Shown here piece by piece: positions 39,668 through 49,942 of a stretch of DNA of 64,000 bases. The translations under genes were made by a program, and so were the position numbers. The stretch covers positions 1-64,000 of the forward strand of contig JAGODU010000001.1 in the NCBI GenBank assembly GCA_017998095.1, read 5' to 3'. How positions within the stretch are numbered: position 1 is the stretch's first letter; each line of letters opens with the position of its first letter. Under the pieces are notes generated by a model. The model was not told the origin of the DNA. It ran no database searches and saw only the letters and a list, made by a program, of their open reading frames with translations. The stretch comes from Prolixibacteraceae bacterium (GTDB lineage: Bacteria; Bacteroidota; Bacteroidia; Bacteroidales; Prolixibacteraceae).

Positions 39668-41807
39668 TTATTTTAGTCCTGTATTTGTAATACGGAAATA
39701 ATCGAATGCAACATCAAAAGGTGTATTCGGTTTAGTCGTATCGGAGTTGAAATAGAAAGTGCTTTTCATACCCTGAATAATTATTCCATCACAAACCAGC
39801 AATCCTGCTTTTATGTCTTTCAATAAGATATTAGCTGTTCCCAGCTTATCAAATTTAACTCCGTCCAATGAATAGAAAGCAGAATAAATACTTCCCTGTT
39901 TCTCCAGTTTTAATATCAACGCATTATTGCCCGTAATTTCTTTTTTAAGATTAAAAGAAGCTATCGACTTGGCAATTCCTTTTTCTTCAATAATCAAATC
40001 GATAGTACCGGGTTGTGTTTCAGGAGCTGTTCTGTCACCGCCACCTCTCGAGGTTTTTGTAACAGCTCTAAGCACAAGTTTTACAAAGTAGTCATCGCTT
40101 TCGTAAACTATAATACCTGCATTTTCAGGTTGTGACGGAACCCTCGAGCCAATCAGTTTTGTTTCGATTGTCCAATCGCTATTTGCACTCTGCAACAACA
40201 AATTCTTTGCATTATTAACTGCTTCAGAAACATCACCTGATTCACTTGTTATACTCAGGCTACCTGAATTCTTCAACAGATTGAAGTTATCCTTGCTTTC
40301 TCTAATCCAATTCCATTGACTGCCTATCGATACGTTAAATTCATCACTTATTGATTTAACATCAAAATTCAAATAATAATAATCAGTTTCCAGGGTGATA
40401 TTGTCGATTAATTTAACAACTGCTGTTCCCGGTACACCTTTGGCTTGCTCAATATCAACATTAATGTCTTCACTTAATGCTGAAGCAGTTACAACCGGTA
40501 CCTTTGAATTATTTTTCAAAAGGTAGCTGTACGATTTTACATTTTTATCAAAACCCGTGATTGGTTTCCCATTCACGGTAATTGACTTTGGAGTCAGATC
40601 AGGCATAACCTTTAAAGGATAAGAACCTGAAACCGTTTTCTCTTCGACAGTAACATAAGCAAAGACAGTTGCAGCCCCAACACCGGTTGCTGTAACCTTT
40701 CCATTGTCATCGACACTTAAAACCGATGGATTATTGCTTTTATATGTAACTTTTGCTTTGGAAATGTCATAAAAACTATCATCAGACATACAAGCAGTTA
40801 CACTAGTCTGAACGGTATTACCCGGTCGCAATATCACCTTGTCAGTTTCAGCCACAACAGTTGTAAGTATAGGTTTATAGCTGCCTTTCATGATAGCTTC
40901 AACTTTTCCTTTTATATCTTTTGAAGAAGCCCCGATTTCAAAGATATATCTTCCCTGATCGTAGGTTGTCTTTCCTTTTTCAGCATCCCAGAACCAAAGA
41001 TCTTCACAATCAATATCAATAGACACTGTTTTTATTTGACCTTTCGGAATGGATACCCTTTTAAATCCTTTTAATCGTTTTATTGGTCTTTGAAGAGATT
41101 TCTGAGTGTCAGGAGTTCTCACATAAACTTGCACCACTTCGTCTCCATCAACTTTTCCTGTGTTCTTTACATCAACACTCACTATGACTTTATCGTTGGG
41201 TGTAATGTTATTTTTACTAATATTGAAGTTGCTGTATTCAAAAGTTGTATAAGATAAGCCATACCCGAATTCATAAGAAACATCTTTATCGAAATACCAG
41301 TAAGTCCGGCCATTAGTACCATCACCCCGTAATGAATAATCATTAAATTCAGGAAGATCTTTAACTGATTTATGCCATGTAACATTAAGCTTTCCTCCGG
41401 GGTTAACGTCTCCAAATAAAATTTTAGCTATTGCAGTACCCTGGGCTTGACCATTGTAACCAGTCCAAATAATACCCGGTATGTTTTGAAGATTTTTAAA
41501 TTGCTCTACTTCAACCATTCCCATTGTTTGCATCACCACAATAGTATTTGGGTTAACAGCTGCAACGGATTTAATAAGTTCATTCTGATTTCCGGGCAAG
41601 GTTATAGAAAACCTGTCGGACTCTTCTCTTCCTGTACTTTGATCAGTGCCAACAAAAATAATTGCAACATCGGCTGAAGCAGCCATATCAAGAGTTTCTT
41701 TATCAGTCTCGGGTGCTTCAGCTTTGCGATATACAAAAAATAAATAACGATGTAATAGTTAATGAACCAAGTATTAATAAGACTATTTTAAATAGTTTGG
41801 TTTTCAT
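39668..41807 (-). pseudogene. GH3 beta-glycosidase remnant without the catalytic domain
   Basis: The intact part (about 39668-41700) encodes the GH3 C-terminal domain (VGTDQSTGREESDRFSI, GQAQGTAIAKILFGDVNPGGKLNVTW), a fibronectin-III-like domain (about residues 185-255), a Big-type Ig domain (about 270-365) and a GH43_C2-like beta-sandwich (about 445-672, SIGSQWNWIRESKD). The N-terminal TIM barrel with the nucleophile Asp is absent. Upstream, an ATG at 41807 starts a signal-like peptide (MKTKLFKIVLLILGSL) that stops in a different frame at about 41720, while the GH3 frame stays open to about 41758 without a good start. I infer an internal deletion of roughly 1 kb plus frame loss. The ATG at 41686 is internal. 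Confidence 0.75.
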
Positions 41808-41856
41808 GACAAATTGTTTAATTATAATATTCTGATATGCAAACTGCTTTAAAAAA

Positions 41857-41901
41857 TGTGGGGTACTTTGTTACCGGACTAAAAAACCGGAATACCCCAC
41901 A
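41857..41901 (-). terminator. Intrinsic terminator of the second CE1-like esterase
   Basis: TGTGGGGTA (41857-41865) pairs with TACCCCACA (41893-41901), with an inner CCGG/CCGG stem. On the minus strand a T6 run follows. It separates the esterase from the GH3 remnant. Confidence 0.8.
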
Positions 41902-41925
41902 TATCATAGTAATAAAACCAAGCAG

Positions 41926-43122
<1,197 letters not shown>

Positions 43123-43229
43123 CTAAATCAAAGAAAAAGTATTTTAAATTTAGGTAAAAGATTTGTGATTATGGATAATAATGGATTATTATGGAAAAAT
43201 GCTTCAAATTTATACCTCAGGCTACTTAT

Positions 43230-44099
43230 TCAATATATCCGGTCACACCATTTTAAAAAATCAAATTTCCATGCTGAAACAGCGCTTTTTTCATCATAAG
43301 CCAATCCGAAACCATGACCTCCGTCAGGATATACATGTAATTCTGAATTTTTCACTTCTTTAGAAACCTTTTCCAAATACGGTAATACTTTTTTCATAGG
43401 TAATTTTTTATCATTCTGCGCAATAGCCATAAAAAAAGGAGGCAACTTATACTTATCCTTTACTGTATTGATCTGTTTGACATAATTACCATGATAAATT
43501 AAAGCAACAAAATCAGGTTTCCAATCGTAGTCTCCGTCATAGTATTTATAAACCATTCGTTCAGCCAGCCATCCACCTGCCGAGAATCCCATTATTCCAA
43601 TTTTGTCTTTATCAAAATTCATGCTAACAGCAAGTTCTTTCATAGTAAGCATGGCTGTTCTGGCATCCTTATAAATAGCATTTTTATATTCGTCCATATC
43701 AATTACCCACTTACCTTTGGCATCTTTCCTGTTAGTCCTGTATTTCAAAACCATACACGTTATTCCATGTTCACTTAACCAGGATGCAATATCGGTTCCC
43801 TCTTTGTCAATCCAGACATCTTTAAATCCACCGCCGGGAAAGATTACCAATCCAATATTTTTGTTGGTTTCTTTTTTAGCCGGAAATATCATATAGGTTG
43901 GTTCCGACACAAAACTGTAAACCCTGTTTAAGCCGGTAACGGATTTAGAATTGACAAGAGAGTCAACATAACTTTCCGCTGAAGGATGAATGATAGGATT
44001 GTCTTTTATTCCATCTTTATATAAAGGCCTTTCAACAGGAAGTTGTCCAAAGACATTTACTGCAACAAAAATGCAGGTAATAAGAGTTGTAATTTTCAT
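43230..44099 (-). CDS. Secreted alpha/beta-hydrolase (xylan esterase/dienelactone hydrolase-like)
   Basis: The 289-aa protein has a signal peptide (MKITTLITCIFVAVNVFGQ) and a hydrolase fold: NIGLVIFPGGGFKDVW oxyanion region, the nucleophile elbow GIMGFSAGGWLAE and a catalytic His in YPDGGHGFGLAYD. It resembles the BD-FAE/Axe-type esterases of polysaccharide loci. The ATG at 44099 is chosen over 44144, which lies in the leader shared with the three-gene island. Its original promoter region appears to be interrupted by that island. Confidence 0.8.
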   Translation of the reverse strand: MKITTLITCIFVAVNVFGQLPVERPLYKDGIKDNPIIHPSAESYVDSLVNSKSVTGLNRVYSFVSEPTYMIFPAKKETNKNIGLVIFPGGGFKDVWIDKEGTDIASWLSEHGITCMVLKYRTNRKDAKGKWVIDMDEYKNAIYKDARTAMLTMKELAVSMNFDKDKIGIMGFSAGGWLAERMVYKYYDGDYDWKPDFVALIYHGNYVKQINTVKDKYKLPPFFMAIAQNDKKLPMKKVLPYLEKVSKEVKNSELHVYPDGGHGFGLAYDEKSAVSAWKFDFLKWCDRIY

Positions 44100-44115
44100 T
44101 TTTAAAATTTTTATT

Positions 44116-44126
44116 ATAATGGTAAA
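44116..44126. repeat. Left boundary direct repeat of the three-gene island
   Basis: ATAATGGTAAA here is identical to 46463-46473. A second shared decamer, TTTTAAAATT, lies at 44100-44109 and 46445-46454, and the sequence on the outer side stays similar. The matching segments bracket the zinc-ribbon, RhuM-Fic and TnsA-like genes. Confidence 0.55.
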
Positions 44127-44140
44127 GTTCAAAATATAGC

Positions 44141-44443
44141 TCATTTAAATTTCCCTATTGACTTTCTAAAAACATTGGCTTTACTGAAGAATTCTTCATC
44201 CTCGCCAAATTCCATAATTCTGGCAACATTTCCATTACACACCTTGCATTTACCCTTCACCATAATATCATTTAAACTGGTAAGGTATATTTTTTCAACA
44301 ACTATACCTTTTTCAGCAACACCTCTACAATGAACACAAAACACACCCTTTTCCAGCAAATAATTGTAATCATGCATTCTTTCTTCGTCCAGTAAAAAGA
44401 CTAATTGAAACCAGGATATTTGTATTTCTGATTGCCTATTCAT
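44141..44443 (-). CDS. Small zinc-ribbon-like protein coupled to RhuM-Fic
   Basis: I do not recognise this 100-aa protein. It has two CxxC pairs (Cys36/Cys39 in VFCVHCR and Cys66/Cys69 in GKCKVCN), a spacing expected for a small zinc ribbon, and a charged C-terminus. Its ATG overlaps the stop of the RhuM-Fic gene (ATGA), so the two are translationally coupled. It could be an antitoxin, regulator or cofactor-binding partner of the Fic protein; this is inference from position only. Confidence 0.7.
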   Translation of the reverse strand: MNRQSEIQISWFQLVFLLDEERMHDYNYLLEKGVFCVHCRGVAEKGIVVEKIYLTSLNDIMVKGKCKVCNGNVARIMEFGEDEEFFSKANVFRKSIGKFK

Positions 44444-45414
44444 AAAATGCTTCTATTAAGAATACTTATCGCTAACTGTTTTACCACTTCGGATTCCTCT
44501 GATTTACTGTTGGCAATAAAAAGAGTTAGTGCTGCTAATGTCGCATTATCAATTATTGGCAGTCCATCTGGTTTTAGTAAAGAATTGTTTTTTTTCAAAA
44601 AATAAATAAAACAAGCTGCTGCTATGCGTTTGTTCCCATCAATAAACGAATGATTTTTAGTAATAAAATACAGTAAGTTCGCTGCCTTTTCTTCGATAGT
44701 TGGGTATAGTTCAACTCCATCAAAACTTTGCTTAATCTGATTGATTGAGCTATGAAAACTTTCATCTTTTGGCTTGGCAAATACATCTGACTGAAATTCG
44801 GAATGCATAGTATTAATCATATCCATATACTCTTTGTAGCTCGGAAAATTGGTGTTATCTTTATTACGTCCATTTTTATCGAGGGTCCCGTGGTCGTAAT
44901 CGTCAAGAAGCTCTAGTCCCTTGGCAAACACACGAAGCATTTCAAATTCTTCGCCAGTTGTTTGTTCCGTAATAACCCGATTCATTATGCGAATTCCGGT
45001 TTTGAGGTAATTCACTTCCTGTTGCTTCTGCTCTAACCTTCTTTCATTAATGGCATAACCTTGAACAAGATAATCTTTGAGGCGCTGGGTTGCCCATTGG
45101 CGAAACTGAATACCTCGTTTGCTATTTACCCTATAACCAACAGAAATTATTATATCAAGATTATAATGATCAATTTCTCTATTTACTTTGCGCTTCCCTT
45201 CTTCTTGAACTGTTCGGAATTTCCGAACAGTTGAACCCCTCATTAATTCTCCTTCAGAAAAAATACGATTGATATGCTCACTGATATTGGCTTTACTTGA
45301 ATCAAACAATTTAACCATCTGATTTTGGGTTATCCAAACCGTGTCAACATCAATCTGGACTCTTATTTCTGTTTCATTATCGACACTTTTAAATATCTCA
45401 ATTTTATTTTCCAT
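44440..45414 (-). CDS. RhuM-type DNA-binding/Fic (Doc-like) fusion protein
   Basis: The 324-aa protein has an N-terminal RhuM/virulence-type domain (about 1-125: VWITQNQMVKLFDSSKANISEH, then ISVGYRVNSKRGIQFRQWA) found in phage antirepressor-like and toxin proteins, followed by a coiled linker. The C-terminal Fic/Doc domain (about 195-320) carries the near-canonical active site HSFIDGNKR (His255, Asp259, Asn261, Arg263). Fic enzymes attach AMP or phosphate to target proteins. No inhibitory-helix motif is evident in the small partner. The enzyme looks intact. It lies in an operon with a TnsA-like nuclease and a zinc-ribbon gene. Confidence 0.85.
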   Translation of the reverse strand: MENKIEIFKSVDNETEIRVQIDVDTVWITQNQMVKLFDSSKANISEHINRIFSEGELMRGSTVRKFRTVQEEGKRKVNREIDHYNLDIIISVGYRVNSKRGIQFRQWATQRLKDYLVQGYAINERRLEQKQQEVNYLKTGIRIMNRVITEQTTGEEFEMLRVFAKGLELLDDYDHGTLDKNGRNKDNTNFPSYKEYMDMINTMHSEFQSDVFAKPKDESFHSSINQIKQSFDGVELYPTIEEKAANLLYFITKNHSFIDGNKRIAAACFIYFLKKNNSLLKPDGLPIIDNATLAALTLFIANSKSEESEVVKQLAISILNRSIL

Positions 45415-45448
45415 ATCAAGTATATCATAAATTGGTATAATGAAATGT

Positions 45449-46441
45449 TCAAATCCTCCGAATTTTATCTTTATGCAATTTATAATAATCTTCTCTTCGA
45501 TAAAAATCGTTATCGTTTATTTCATATCTGATTTTCAGTCTATCACCATATTTTCTTTCTATCTCTATTCTCTTAATATACTTGAACCACACTTTTGCAT
45601 ATTCATTTTCAGATACATTCCCCGTTTCAACTTGTTTAATGAAATCATTCTGCCTTTCAGTAATTGGGTTTATTTTACAAAGGTATAGTGCCTCCATCCA
45701 CGCTCCATAATTCTCAAGTAAATCAATCTCTACAAGATTAAAAATCTCTCTTGAACAATTTACATTAAACTTTGTCTTTAAATATTCCAAATGACTTTCT
45801 TTTTCATGCTTTGTTTCGTAAATAGCATTAGATTCAAGCAAAATTTCTTGTTCTCCTTTTGAAGTTGGTATAATACCATATCTTACATATAGTATATAAT
45901 CCTCGCCTGAAATATCATTTGAATTTAAATATGGAATACTTCGAAAATATTTCTGCGGGGAATTATTATATTTCTTGTCTAGTTCTATCCATGCCAGCCT
46001 ACTTTTAATGTTTTTATTTTCATCGACTACCTTTTGAAATAGTGCTTTCTGTTTTTCGTTAAGGATTATATCTTTTTCAGTTAAAACTTTAAACTTCCAA
46101 TCTACATTTTTAATCATTAAATAATCCTTAGTTATTTTATTTCTGAGTTGCATCTCTTCTGAATCTAAAAATTCTTGAGGCTTAATTTCTATTAAATACC
46201 CCGTATTATCATTCCATTTCCTTACTAAGAAATCAGGAATATATTTTCTTGTTTTTTCGTTAATATAATTAGTAACCTCAAGTGTATCCGGATTATAATG
46301 AATAGCAACTGGTTCTCTAATCCAACTGCATTTGTTTTCTATGAGTAAAATAAATTTCAATTCCAGAAGAGAATGATAAAAACACCCCTTATATTGAACA
46401 TTGATTGAATTATAAGGTCTTTTAGTCTTCATATTTGCCAT
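45449..46441 (-). CDS. Orphan TnsA-like restriction-fold endonuclease
   Basis: The 330-aa protein begins with a TnsA N-terminal endonuclease domain: YHSLLELKFILLIE (Glu27), EPVAIHY, RKYIPDFLVRK (Asp70) and GYLIEIKPQE (Glu85-x-Lys87), the full PD-(D/E)xK set. The remaining 230 residues are rich in Lys/Tyr and unlike the short TnsA C-terminal domain; I do not recognise them. No TnsB, TnsC or TniQ is adjacent, so it is not part of an intact Tn7-like element here. It is the first gene of the three-gene island. A role in defence or a decayed transposon is possible. Confidence 0.75.
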   Translation of the reverse strand: MANMKTKRPYNSINVQYKGCFYHSLLELKFILLIENKCSWIREPVAIHYNPDTLEVTNYINEKTRKYIPDFLVRKWNDNTGYLIEIKPQEFLDSEEMQLRNKITKDYLMIKNVDWKFKVLTEKDIILNEKQKALFQKVVDENKNIKSRLAWIELDKKYNNSPQKYFRSIPYLNSNDISGEDYILYVRYGIIPTSKGEQEILLESNAIYETKHEKESHLEYLKTKFNVNCSREIFNLVEIDLLENYGAWMEALYLCKINPITERQNDFIKQVETGNVSENEYAKVWFKYIKRIEIERKYGDRLKIRYEINDNDFYRREDYYKLHKDKIRRI

Positions 46442-46462
46442 AAGTTTTAAAATTAAGGGAGA

Positions 46463-46473
46463 ATAATGGTAAA
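46463..46473. repeat. Right boundary direct repeat of the three-gene island
   Basis: ATAATGGTAAA, identical to 44116-44126 and in the same orientation. It lies in the leader of the TnsA-like gene as its twin lies in the leader of the esterase gene. Confidence 0.55.
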
Positions 46474-46657
46474 CTTAAAATTACTGTTTAAAAAACAATT
46501 CAAAGTGTATTTGTAAAAATTAAAACATTAACTATCAACCGTTTAAGTAATTTAGTTAAGTTTCCAAATCAAAGAATAAATCTAACAAAATATTTTATAG
46601 AATCATATTCATAAGTTACATATAACTTCTAAGTTACCTGGAAGATATCAAAAAAAA

Positions 46658-46683
46658 AGGCTGCCAATATTATTGAACAGCCT
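46658..46683 (-). terminator. Intrinsic terminator of the GH43 gene
   Basis: AGGCTG (46658-46663) pairs with CAGCCT (46678-46683), with a self-complementary CAATA/TATTG core. On the minus strand a run of T follows directly. Confidence 0.8.
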
Positions 46684-46756
46684 AATTTACCAAACTTATT
46701 AACTTAATCCTATTAAATGTCTATCGTTCTTTCAGAACTTGTTATAAAGAAATTAT

Positions 46757-48208
46757 TTAGTGTGTCTTAAAATTCCACTTTGAATTATCACTATTCATAT
46801 CAAACTTTGCAAGTGTCGGAGTACTGTCTCCTGAAGAAACCAGGGCTAACTTTTCCTTTGAATTTGGAACCACCTTTGGCATTATTCTGTATGTTCCGTC
46901 AATCAACTGATCTATGCGCCACAATTGCTCGGGTGCACCTGTAAAAGCAGGAACAGTAATGACTTCTGCTTCTGCTGTTGCTGCCAATGCCCTGTCTGTT
47001 CCTTCAATAACAATCTTATAATAAGGACCTCCGGGATATCCTCCTGCATCAGGAACTGCTGTTATTGTCCATTTCTGATGAGGACGGAACATATAATCAC
47101 CAATTCTTACATCGATATTTCCTTTTGGCCATGTATCAATCACATCTGATAATACCTGCGAAGGAACGGGTTCTATCGGTTCGTTGGGGTCAGGACGAAA
47201 ACCCCTCATTCTACCAGGCATTCTCACAAAATCGACAACTAACTCCAAAGCATATCCTCGTCTTTCAGATTCAATCTCATAAGTGCCTTCTTTGAAATTA
47301 TCTCCGGCAACCGGCCATTCATTTTTCCAAAGTAATGGACGGATACCTAAGACACTACGACCACTTTGATCTAAATCTGCTTCATAATGGCACGACAATT
47401 TCTGAACACCATCACCAAGGTCTAACAAGCCAAAGTGTCCGGGACCAGTAACTCTTCCGCCGGCTGCAATTACCATCTTTCCACCACCTTTCAGCATGTC
47501 TCTTCCCATGTTATCAAGATATGGTCCGGTTACTTTTCTTGATCGGCCAACAACTATGTTGTATGTTGAGTTTGCTCCATCGCAACAAGTTCCATGAGTA
47601 CCAAGAAGATAATACCATCCGTCACGATACATTAAAGCTGTAGCTTCACAATCAATGGCAATATTTATTGCTTCATTCCCTTCCACACGCTTTCCTGTTT
47701 TAGGATCAAGTTCAACAAGGCGAATGAAACCAAAATAAGTTCCGTAGGAACACCATAATCTTCCATCTGTTGGATCCAAAAGAAGTCCCGGGTCAATTGC
47801 ATCGCAATCTTCCTCTCCATCGGATGAAGCAACCTGAATAGCTTCAGTATATTTGAAATCGGGAGAATTCGGGTCAAGTGTTTTATTCCACATTGTAAGA
47901 ATTATTCCATTATGTCTGCCTCCAAGTCCACCACCTGTTGCTCCATAAACAATAAGGTAACGATCACCAATTTTTAATGCATCCGGCGCAGCACCTCCTC
48001 CGGGTCTTACTCCACCTCCATTCCATGTCCAGCCATCTTCAGATATTAATCCGCCTCCGCCTGTACCAAACGTATAATACTTTCCATCACAGTACATAAT
48101 TGTCGATGGATCATGTATAAAAGGTTTACCAATTTGTGCTGATGCTGTTCCTGCGAATAACAGTGACAACAGGGCTATTATGCTTAATATTTTAATTTTA
48201 GATTTCAT
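46757..48208 (-). CDS. Secreted GH43 arabinanase-like enzyme with C-terminal ricin-like region
   Basis: The 483-aa protein has a signal peptide (to ASAQ) and a five-bladed GH43 domain. The catalytic triad is visible: Asp33 in FIHDPSTI, Asp139 in DAIDPGLLL and Glu188 in IDCEATALMY. GTCCDGANSTYNIVVGRS is shared with the arabinan endo-1,5-alpha-L-arabinosidase group. The last 150 residues (KWTITAVPDAGGYPG... EQLWRIDQL) look like a beta-trefoil/ricin-type binding region. It probably attacks arabinan. The ATG at 48208 is chosen for the signal peptide. Confidence 0.85.
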   Translation of the reverse strand: MKSKIKILSIIALLSLLFAGTASAQIGKPFIHDPSTIMYCDGKYYTFGTGGGGLISEDGWTWNGGGVRPGGGAAPDALKIGDRYLIVYGATGGGLGGRHNGIILTMWNKTLDPNSPDFKYTEAIQVASSDGEEDCDAIDPGLLLDPTDGRLWCSYGTYFGFIRLVELDPKTGKRVEGNEAINIAIDCEATALMYRDGWYYLLGTHGTCCDGANSTYNIVVGRSRKVTGPYLDNMGRDMLKGGGKMVIAAGGRVTGPGHFGLLDLGDGVQKLSCHYEADLDQSGRSVLGIRPLLWKNEWPVAGDNFKEGTYEIESERRGYALELVVDFVRMPGRMRGFRPDPNEPIEPVPSQVLSDVIDTWPKGNIDVRIGDYMFRPHQKWTITAVPDAGGYPGGPYYKIVIEGTDRALAATAEAEVITVPAFTGAPEQLWRIDQLIDGTYRIMPKVVPNSKEKLALVSSGDSTPTLAKFDMNSDNSKWNFKTH

Positions 48209-48278
48209 CCGTAATTGATTTATATAGAAAATACTCATTTCAAAATTTCCTTATTTTTCCAGTAAAAGACTTGTGGGT

Positions 48279-49013
48279 TTATTCACAACTAATAGTCAGG
48301 TTTTTAACAGGCTGTCCTTTTTCATCGAGAAAGCGAACACAGAAATCACTCATCCCCGGGCCATTGATAACTGCTCCCCTGATTATATTCTTTCCTTTGT
48401 TCAAAGTCAGACGAGTTGAAACTCCATCATCCATAACCATGCGTCTGTCTCCTGAAAGCAACAAAGCTTCCTTTCCATTTAGCCACCACATTGATGCTGA
48501 ATTTGAGCCAACTGCCAATCTTACATTTTTCATTTCTTCCTGACTGTTAACAACAGTTACTGCCCAAAATAAAACCCCGTAAATTTGTTTATTTAAACCT
48601 GAGGCAAAACGAAACAACTTTACGTTGAAGTTTTTACTATCCATTGCATGCCAGGTTAATTCCTGTTCTTCTACTTTTACCTTATCACCATTTTTAGGAA
48701 CAACAGTAAATTGATTTGGGAAATACTCTGTTGAAAATGCTGTTCTTAAGTAGCTGTCTGTGAAAACAGTATTGCTACGATTTGGTTTGTTAATTGGTTC
48801 TAAAAGCAACCAACGCTGAATAAAACCATCAGCATCCGGAGTCTTCATTTTTGCTGTAGCCGGAGTGAAGTATTCTGTGATGCTTCGTGGGGTAACGTTT
48901 TGAACTGTAGCATCTTTCTTTTCTCCGGATGTTACAGGTTGTCCTTGTAATCCCAGTCCTGCCAAAATTACAAAGCTAATAATCAATAATAACGATTTTG
49001 GTTTAGTGTTCAT
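48279..49013 (-). CDS. Secreted galactose-binding-like accessory protein
   Basis: A 244-aa exported protein (signal to about GLQGQ) without catalytic residues that I can recognise. It contains FIQRWLLLEPINKPNRSN, SASMWWLNGKEALLLSGDRRMVMDDGVS and TLNKGKNIIRGAVING, a beta-sandwich pattern that also occurs as an extra domain in Bacteroidota acetyl xylan esterases and glycoside hydrolases. Alone, it may be a carbohydrate-binding helper of the GH43 enzyme encoded 70 bp downstream. Confidence 0.6.
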   Translation of the reverse strand: MNTKPKSLLLIISFVILAGLGLQGQPVTSGEKKDATVQNVTPRSITEYFTPATAKMKTPDADGFIQRWLLLEPINKPNRSNTVFTDSYLRTAFSTEYFPNQFTVVPKNGDKVKVEEQELTWHAMDSKNFNVKLFRFASGLNKQIYGVLFWAVTVVNSQEEMKNVRLAVGSNSASMWWLNGKEALLLSGDRRMVMDDGVSTRLTLNKGKNIIRGAVINGPGMSDFCVRFLDEKGQPVKNLTISCE

Positions 49014-49159
49014 TGTAGCTAATTATAGTGTTTATGATTGTTTCATTCTAAAGAAAATCATTTTAAAAATGATAGAATTATTAATTTTTATATAAGACTA
49101 CGAAAAAGCCTAAAAGTTTAAAGAAGATTTATAATTATTGGCTCAGAAAAAAGAATATA

Positions 49160-49759
49160 CTACTTCATATTTTTTAAAATTTCCTTACCAAAATCCATAC
49201 ATTCAGTGCGTTTCAGATTATCATATTCTTCCATATTAGGAAAAGACTGCATTTGTTTCCTGACATCAGGTTCCAAAAGCCCCCAGGTAATACGACCTAA
49301 AAAAACTTTTGCCGGCACTCTTTCAACGCCGGTAAGTTTAACCAGATGATTGTCGAAGAAACTTTGATATTGATTTTGAGTAACTGCTTGTCTCATGTTT
49401 CCGCAAACAGCAAAATATCCTCTGATTTTATTTTTAAATTCATCTTTGTGTTTGATTAAATAATCCTGCAATTCCTTTGGAGTAACGCCACTTCTAATTG
49501 AGCCCCCTACGATAATATGTTTGTATTTAGACAAATCCGGATTCTCACGAACATCAAAAACTTTGGCTATTCCATCCATACCTTCAGAAATCCAAACACC
49601 TGCATCACGTGAAGTTCCACACCACGTTCCATAAAGTATAGCCCATTCAACATTTTCAGTAGTGGGATAATATTCCAATGCCATGGCTTTACGATGTAAA
49701 AGTAAAGCTCCGGCAGCTACAATACCTGTCTTAAAGAAGTCTCGTTTGTTCATGTCCAT
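49160..49759 (-). CDS. Exported flavodoxin-domain protein (HemG/Tat-like signal)
   Basis: The 199-aa protein has a Tat-like leader (NKRDFFKTGIVAAGALLLH) followed by a flavodoxin domain: WAILYGTWCGTSRDAG, HIIVGGSIRSGVTPKEL and AVCGNMRQAV. This matches flavodoxin-type protoporphyrinogen oxidase relatives, but the Tat-like signal and the neighbours suggest an extracytoplasmic redox protein. Export with bound FMN would require Tat. Substrate unknown. An ATG at 49753 is an alternative start. Confidence 0.65.
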   Translation of the reverse strand: MDMNKRDFFKTGIVAAGALLLHRKAMALEYYPTTENVEWAILYGTWCGTSRDAGVWISEGMDGIAKVFDVRENPDLSKYKHIIVGGSIRSGVTPKELQDYLIKHKDEFKNKIRGYFAVCGNMRQAVTQNQYQSFFDNHLVKLTGVERVPAKVFLGRITWGLLEPDVRKQMQSFPNMEEYDNLKRTECMDFGKEILKNMK

Positions 49760-49942
49760 TTTTTTAATAAGTGAAAAAAGTTAAAAGTATATCAATAATT
49801 CTTAAGGAAAAATTAGAGTTAACATTGTCATTTATAAACCTTTGATTACTTTATTATCTATAATCTTTTTTAAAAAAGAAACAATTTTTTTTAATTTAGA
49901 CTATTCATAAGTAATTAAGTTTAAAGTCATAAAACAGAAATA

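Larger units (their letters stand above)
46442..46756. other. Intergenic region upstream of the island
   Basis: About 315 bp without a gene. It contains the right boundary repeat (46445-46473) and, near its other end, the terminator of the GH43 gene. Confidence 0.65.

Noticed and set aside
45449..46441. Intact Tn7-like transposon
   Set aside because: Only the TnsA-like gene is present; no TnsB/TnsC/TniQ genes or terminal repeat arrays were seen.
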